A stretch of 64,000 nt of DNA. It comes from Nemertoderma westbladi. Taxonomy: Eukaryota; Xenacoelomorpha; Nemertodermatida; Nemertodermatidae. The translations under genes were made by a program, and so were the position numbers. Where the stretch lies: assembly GCA_032718475.1 (NCBI GenBank), contig JAUCBJ010007126.1:22453-86452 (forward strand), read 5' to 3'. Of this stretch, positions 57,701 to 64,000 are shown piece after piece; the stretch's first letter is position 1, and each line of letters begins with the position of its first letter. The notes under the pieces are model-generated. The model ran no database searches. It saw only the letters and a program-made list of their open reading frames with translations, and had not been told where the DNA came from.

Positions 57701-59567
57701 CAAAATCAAAGATCCCGCAACCACATTTGTGGAATCTCCGGTTATTGTAGGCGCCCCGGGAACAGGGAAGACTCACGTACTCCTGACAGCAGGCGCACAT
57801 GCCTTAGCTCGGAATTTAAAAGTTGCCCTTATTTCACTCACTGCCCGGAGGTCCCGTGTGCTCGGCGGAATGCACTACCATCGATTCCTCAGCCTTGGTG
57901 GCCAAGGAACAGCCACCAAAAAGATGGTAAGTGCGTTAGCCGAGCAAAGCCTGATGAGGTTAGCTAAGAGCAAAGTGCGGCTGGCAGTCCTGCAGCGTGT
58001 GGACGTGATTCTAGTCGACGAAATCGGCCTGTTTAGTGCAGAAGATTTCGCCGTACTAGATCACGTCCTCCGAAAGGTCAAGGATGTGGATGTTCCGTTC
58101 GGTGGCACTCTGTTAATCGCCAGCGGCGATCCGGCACAGTTGCCACCTGTATCGGGACTTCCCATCTGGCTGTCACCGCACTTTCTGACAACCTTCAGGA
58201 TAGCCCGACTCAATCAATACGTCCGTGCTGGGGGGGACGCCGATCTGAGGCGCTTGTTAGAGCTTCTCCGGCGCCCTTCCCTCACCGACGTGGAGATTGA
58301 GTCGGCTATTGAAATCATACGAACGCGGTGCGAGCGCAACATTGTTCCTTCCTGGGAAGACGTACCAGAAGATTACACCTCCCTGGTTGGTACGCACAAA
58401 GCTGAGGAACATGCCACTGAGGCCTTCCTAACCAAACTGAAGGCTAGGGTCAACTTGGAGGGGGGTTCATTTTTGTCTAGGGACGAGATGCAGTGTGGGG
58501 TGGATTCTTGGGGGCTAGCTTCAACTCGGGTAACTCAGGCACTGGAAAGGGAGGTCATGGACAGGCGGGAAATTTATTTACACAAGGGGGGGATCATGCG
58601 GTTAACTTACAATGGGGCAGTTGGGGGGCACGTATTTTCCCAGGGGCAATTGGTGGTAGTTGAGGGTCTACCAGTGGACACAGATCCATGGGAGGAACAG
58701 AGAGTCATGGTCCGTCTAGCGCCGCCACAAGAGACACATATCGACGTAAACAATATCAGCCACTTCCCACTGATATCTTTACGTCGACATGTGTCTATTG
58801 ATATCCAAGTAGGGTCGGACCTACAAAAGGCCCATCGCGAGCAGTGGCCCCTACTTTATGTGCTAGCCATGACTCTGCACAGGGTTTTGGGAGAAACTTG
58901 TGAGAAAGTAGCATGTCAAATACGCCATAAACTGAATAAAAAAGGACGGACGCATGACCCTGACGACATTTGGAATCTATGGCTCAAAGAACAACTTTTA
59001 GTTTTGGTATCCAGGGTCCGTACTCTGGATAACCTAATGTTTGTTGGAAACTTGGATGACAACATCAAAGCAATCCGTTCCTTACTCAAGGTGCCGTCAA
59101 TCTATGCTAAATTTATTTCGCGTATGATTGACAGCAGGGATTTCCAAAATGTTGCCCTCCCACGCGACAATTTATATAACATTGCGGCCAATAACCCCAT
59201 CCCTCCTTATCGTAGACTGATCCCTAACACGTCTACGGGATTTGTCTACTGTATTGAGTCCATAGATTTCCTAAACCATTACATAGGCGAGGCTGCTAAT
59301 CTAAAAAAGCAGCTTCGCAGACACAATTCTGAGGGAGTCTCAGACCATTACTGTAGGTCATTAGGTAGGTGGTTCGTGACATTTTACATTACAGGATTTC
59401 CCGGTGGGGGTCGTGACCCACAGAACATCCTACGGCGGTGCAATTTGAGGACAAGCATTCGGGACGCGTTAGTCGCAAATGCAACGTCCGCCCAAATTGT
59501 ACAGGCCGCTATGGATGTTCTACATGACGAACACTACGACGAACTGACACTGGTAAGTATGAGGTAG
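51745..59567 (+). CDS. Helitron-like gene, exon 4: OTU - HUH Rep - PIF1 helicase - GIY-YIG
   Basis: A giant exon, 2603 codons from its first Met (51756; numbering from there). Residues 22-147 are an OTU cysteine protease, with DGDC (Cys33) and GHYTAL (His140). Residues ~170-230 are nine GGPSSV repeats. Cys-rich patches lie near 297-345 and 895-945, possibly zinc-binding. Rep signatures: FLTATCN (~1267), FEFQGQNALGNKPHIHCGI (HxH, ~1356) and YLIKYAAGK (two Tyr, ~1530 and 1534). The PIF1-like helicase has GAPGTGKT (~1999), ILVDEIGL (~2086), GDPAQLPPV and, near the end, LLVLVSRVRT. Residues ~2495-2590 form a GIY-YIG nuclease (GFVYCI...HYIGEAANLKKQLRRH). Rep would nick and join single strands during rolling-circle-like transposition, and the helicase would unwind. 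The start joins exon 3 in phase 1. A gtaagt donor-like site occurs at 59553, five codons before the stop. Confidence 0.9.
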
Positions 59568-61577
59568 GATTTATTTCTCGCATGTTTCTCCCAAAACCTA
59601 AATATTTTATTCACGGAAACCAAAAATGTTTATTTTTAATTAATTAATTTATTTAATTTAATTAATTTATTTATTTAATATTAATTATTATTATTATTTT
59701 TTACATAATTTATTTCAATAAAATGTTTATGAAACAATTACTTGTATAGGTTGAAAGTGTAATATTCAAAAATGTCTGAAAACTGTAATTTATTACAAGT
59801 ATTTGTCTTGTACCACCTACCCAACTGAAAAAAAGGCGCCGTGTTTTAGTCGGCGGTATATGAGATAAAGTTAAAATGTGGAAATATAATAATTTATATT
59901 GTCGAATTATTTAAATTATTTTATATGAATATCGATAACAAACAACTAAAGTTTTTATAAATTTTTTCTTTCGGGATTTACTATTTTCGAAAATAAAATA
60001 GATTTTTCATTCCTGGTGCTGATTTTTATGTGGATTTCACAACTTTAAACCGTTAGTTTCTCAAGTAGTTAATAATCTATGAGTGATAATTTAATCCTTA
60101 GTCTCTAATGTCTGTGAAAACTGTTTGTCTGGGATTGTGTTTCTGACGGTTTGTCTGTCATATTATAACAAATTTAATTAAAGTTTTCATACCACGAGTC
60201 TTACACCCCCCCCCCCCCCCCTCCCCTCCCCAATATAATAACAAAAGTAGTCATCCTACCTAAAAGTTTTGTTATGGTGTCTTTCATGGACACTGACTTC
60301 ATTCCCAACGTCAGTTTTCACTTTTAACGAAAACTATTATGTCTCTAAGTCTGTCTGTCAGTCTGTCTACCCCTCCGATGATCTGTCTGTCAAAATATAT
60401 GGAAAGCAACCCACGTAGCTAAAACGTTTTTATTGGGGTTATCCTGGTTTCTGATTTCATTTCGGACATTAGTTTTCATGTTTGATGGCAACCTAATATG
60501 TTTGTATGTCGGTTTTTATGTAGGTCCAGCGAGCGCTCTGTCTGTCACTTCAGATTGTTTCTAAACGAATGACAGACCGTTTTCTAACTTTCTTGCAATT
60601 ATTAGACAGTTATTTACTTATTCGTATAATAATTCGCGTGATTTCATTGTCGCCTAGAAAATGGCTTAACTGGTGAATGGATTTTAGATGGACATGACAT
60701 CTTCAATTTCATTTTTCAAACACTTAAAATAAAGGCAAGTGTTATAGCGCATTGGAAAGATAAAATATATTTTCTATTCACTAATAACCAAAATAAGCGA
60801 CAATTTACTTTTCTGCCACGGATAGAATTGTGTTTTTAGTATGTTGGAATCCCACACTGATGTGATATTTTTGTTCAATATGTTGTTCAACAAGCTTGAT
60901 AGTAAATTTAATTGTAAATAAAAATTGTAAATAATAATAAAAAATTGTAAATAATAAAGTTAAAAATGCCGCAACCCTTTTCTCAGTTTGATACAAGACA
61001 TTTACTTATAAATTGTTGTTTTCAGACTATTTAAATATCCCTCTTTCACAGTACACGTGTGGTTGTGAGTTTCCAGACGTCCTTTAATACATAAATCGCA
61101 GCTAAACCTTAACAACCGGTACATAAGTTGCCAAATAATAAATAGTATTGCTATGTATTATCCATCTTAGACGGGTGGATATGTCTAAATGTATTCGTAT
61201 TGTATCTAAAAGTATAGGCCTATACGGTACAGACAGATTTACATTATATTATATTCTTCAGGGTACGGTCTACCCGGGAATATTTATATTATTGTAATTG
61301 TGTCTTACGTTTCTAGAAGAAAAATAAGTTTTTTTCTATTTTTTTCGTGTCAAATTACTTTAAAGGCCGGCCGTCTAATTTCCATCTCGGTCAAGAATAT
61401 AAAATATATAATATGGTGTCCGTGAATAATGATTGTGTTCCTCCCATGGAAATGAGTGTTAGTTAGGAACCATTTTCAATTCATTTTCTACTCTAAAAAT
61501 TCAAATTCACACCAAATGTTTCAAAAGTTTACAGAAAATTAATCAAATTTATAAATATAAGAGTCTTCGAATAGTTG
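59568..61577. other. 3' flank of the Helitron-like gene
   Basis: Very AT-rich, with no gene seen. A candidate polyadenylation signal AATAAA lies at 59717-59722, about 150 bp after the stop. A C-run is near 60205-60222. Several short gtctgtct patches occur at 60120-60560, reminiscent of intron 3. The element's 3' terminus was not identified. Confidence 0.35.
59717..59722 (+). terminator. Candidate polyadenylation signal
   Basis: AATAAA followed by a T-rich stretch, 150 bp downstream of the stop codon of the Helitron-like gene. In such AT-rich DNA this match has a substantial chance of being fortuitous. Confidence 0.3.
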
Positions 61578-61998
61578 TATACCATGTACATCAACTAGTA
61601 TACCATGTACATCAACTAGTATACCATGTACATCAACTAGTATACCATGTACATCAACTAGTATACCATGTACATCAACTAGTATACCATGTACACCAAC
61701 TAGTATACCATGTACATCAACTAGTATACCATGTACATTAACTAGTATACCAAGTACATCAACTAGTATACCATGTACATCAACTAGTATACCATGTACA
61801 TCAACTAGTATACCATGTACATCAACTAGTATACCATGTACATCAACTAGTATACCATGTACATCAAGTAGTATACCATGTACATCAACTAGTATATCAT
61901 GTACATCAACTAGTATACCATGTACATCAACTAGTATACCATGTACATCAACTAGTATACCATGTACATCAACTAGTATACCATGTACATCAACTAGT
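61578..61998 (+). repeat. 21-bp minisatellite, about 20 copies
   Basis: Homogeneous tandem repeat of catgtacatcaactagtata plus c, with rare substitutions. Each unit contains two short palindromic cores (tgtaca and actagt). The reverse-strand frame reading GILVDVH repeats is a consequence of the 21-bp period, with no flanking coding context. Confidence 0.9.
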
Positions 61999-62835
61999 AT
62001 ATGTTTCGTAAGTCGTAATGTACCGCGAGTATTTTCTGTCTCGTAATGGACTATTACTATCTGTCTTGCAATGGACAACAATAGCTGTAAAAAATGTGTT
62101 TTAAATTATACACAATACCTTTGAAAACCGTTATAAATATACACATTAATGAAGCTACCATTAATTAATAAAATTAATTCATTGTAATAATGAAATTTTT
62201 ATAATGTATTTGTCCCAACTTTTGCAACATTTGGTATTTTTTAAACTTTTTCGTGATAACTTTGTCAACCGAAAATGGTTTTGTCCATTAATTTCTCAAT
62301 TAAATGTATTTATGATCAAATGTAAATATACAAAAATAGACTCAAAAATATAAAAATCAAAATCTTTGAATGGCTAATTGATATCATATTGTTCGTTTGG
62401 TGGTGCAAGGTATGGCTATAGGGGAGGTCGGAGGCCATATTTCTCTAAAAAATACCTTTCGGAAGTTTTAATATAGATGTAAAGTAATATTGGATATTGC
62501 TTCTAACATTGTTGACATCGTTCCATATTTAAGATTATAATCGTGTGGGGTACCGTACAGCGTACATATATGGGATACTTACTACACATTTCCTTGAAAA
62601 ACCCGATCAATATATTTAAGTACATAATGGAGAGCTTTCTGGATTCGTCCGGTAGACATTAGCTCCCTTGTTGCTTCTGGTACATTGAATCTCTCTTCTT
62701 TTTTCCAGTTAATAGGAGCATGTAGTTGCCTCCAATAAGAGGCACCATCTGATTTTCTCAGGGAGAGCAGAGCCTTTTATATTTTTATGCAAATGTCAGT
62801 ATTGTAAGCGGGCACCCACCACTAATAATGTTTTT
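61999..62835. other. No supported gene
   Basis: AT-rich sequence with no recognisable coding or RNA feature. Confidence 0.4.
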
Positions 62836-63245
62836 ACCCGGGCACGGGGCCATGCTGCACTAATGTCTTACCCGGGCACGGGGCCATGCTGCACTAATGT
62901 CTTACCCGGGCACGGGGCCATGCTGCACTAATGTCTTACCCGGGCACGGGGCCATGCTGCACTAATGTCTTACCCGGGCACGGGACCACGCTGCACTAAT
63001 GTCTTACCCGGGCATGTGGCCATGCTGCACTAATGTCTTACCCGGGCACGGGGCCATGCTGCACTAATGTCTTACCCGGTCACAGGGCCATGCTGCACTA
63101 ATGTCTTACCCGGGCACGGGGCCATGCTGCTCTAATGTCTTACCCGGGCACGGGGCCATGCTGCACTAATGTCTTACCCGGGCGCGGGGTCACGCTGCGC
63201 TAATGTCTTACCCGGGCGCGGGGTCACGCTGCACTAATGTCTTAC
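62836..63245 (+). repeat. 34-bp GC-rich minisatellite, about 12 copies
   Basis: Tandem units starting acccgggcacggggccatg and ending ctaatgtctt. The GC content contrasts sharply with the flanks. The last two units share cgcggggtcacg variants, showing local homogenisation. No coding role is evident. Confidence 0.9.
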
Positions 63246-64000
63246 CAAAGTACATGTTAAATTCTGGTTTCATTTGTAGCGAGAGATAAATTCATGGCTA
63301 ACGTAGGTCCTCTATATATTTTAATTATGGTTAAATTTTTATCATGCTGTATATATAACCCAATATATCATTGGGGTCTATGCAGTTTTCTGTTATAAAC
63401 AAATTAGACCTAATAATATTTTAGTATATTTTCAATAGTTATATATTTTTCATCTGAGATTAAACTATAACCAACAATATACAGTTGAAGGGAGACCCTG
63501 ACCAGGCACGCTTGCTTCTTGCACAAGATGACAATTCCACAATCAGCTGACCACCATCAGCATCCATACATAGCTCAGTAGCCATGGTAGCTGCATTATT
63601 ATTCATAAGTTTTATAAGAAATATCGGATAATAACGATATTAATTCTTTCACAATTTATAACTTTCACTTTCTATTAATTCTATGTTCCAAAAGGTGGGA
63701 TATTTCAGAATATTATTCTGGTATTTATTTTTTTATAGGGCTGGATTATTGTTATGATTGGCTGCCGTATTGCGTAACTCTTATTTGTACATAATTACTT
63801 TATTTCATATATCCACTTGGAGTATTCATTAATATTTTGCGCGATCACAACTTTCGTGCAATGATATAGGAAACTTGGCTGTAATTATCAGTCAGAAAGT
63901 TTCTATTTTATCTAGAAATTTTTTTTATATTATCTATTGGATAATATTTCATAATCGCAAATTTTGAGTAATCATAAAAGTATTCTCAACTTGGTAATCA
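63246..64000. other. No supported gene
   Basis: AT-rich sequence. Nothing recognised up to the window end. Confidence 0.4.

Noticed and set aside
59553-59558. gtaagt as donor to a fifth exon
   Set aside because: A good donor match, but the frame stops 15 bases later just after a complete GIY-YIG domain, and no coding exon is visible downstream.
61539-62081. 180-codon reverse frame of GILVDVH repeats
   Set aside because: Produced by the 21-bp period of the array, with no domain outside the repeat.

Overview
The window is metazoan nuclear DNA. It is AT-rich and intron-bearing, and is packed with non-LTR retrotransposons, DNA transposons, tRNA-derived SINE-like sequences and minisatellites. 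A 7-TM peptide-type receptor and the mixture of element families suggest a marine invertebrate, but I cannot name the species. Only one gene looks like an ordinary host gene: an intronless rhodopsin-family receptor (7713-8903, minus). Almost everything else that codes is mobile-element DNA.

Layout. 1-7320: broken LINE pieces and a 0.7-kb element with ~170-bp inverted arms. 7713-8903: the receptor. 9347-11405: a foldback-like inverted structure of minisatellite arrays and tRNA-like arms. 12487-21672: a nest in which one LINE family ('LINE-A' here) is interrupted by a CR1-like LINE with a ~38-bp target duplication and by a second CR1-like LINE in reverse orientation. 25868-28330: a 51-bp minisatellite largely open on both strands. 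28440-32606: a decayed APE-type LINE whose ORF1 region holds a Ulp1-like DCGVF segment. 32607-38866: a DNA transposon with ~0.55-0.6-kb inverted repeats and a 6-bp target duplication, inserted into that LINE; it carries a DDE transposase with one stop codon and an intact HECT ubiquitin ligase in convergent orientation. 39238-42411: more LINE, including a long LINE-A reading frame. 46936-59567: a predicted four-exon gene of about 3211 codons from a Helitron-like element, with an OTU-type protease, HUH Rep nuclease, PIF1-like helicase and GIY-YIG nuclease. 59568-64000: AT-rich DNA with two further minisatellites.

Two points stand out. The Helitron-like protein ends in a GIY-YIG domain and is spliced from symmetric phase-1 exons. 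And three unrelated mobile elements here each carry a ubiquitin- or SUMO-pathway enzyme (OTU, HECT, Ulp1-like), which suggests that interference with host ubiquitin signalling recurs among these transposons. All calls come from reading the sequence; no database search was possible.
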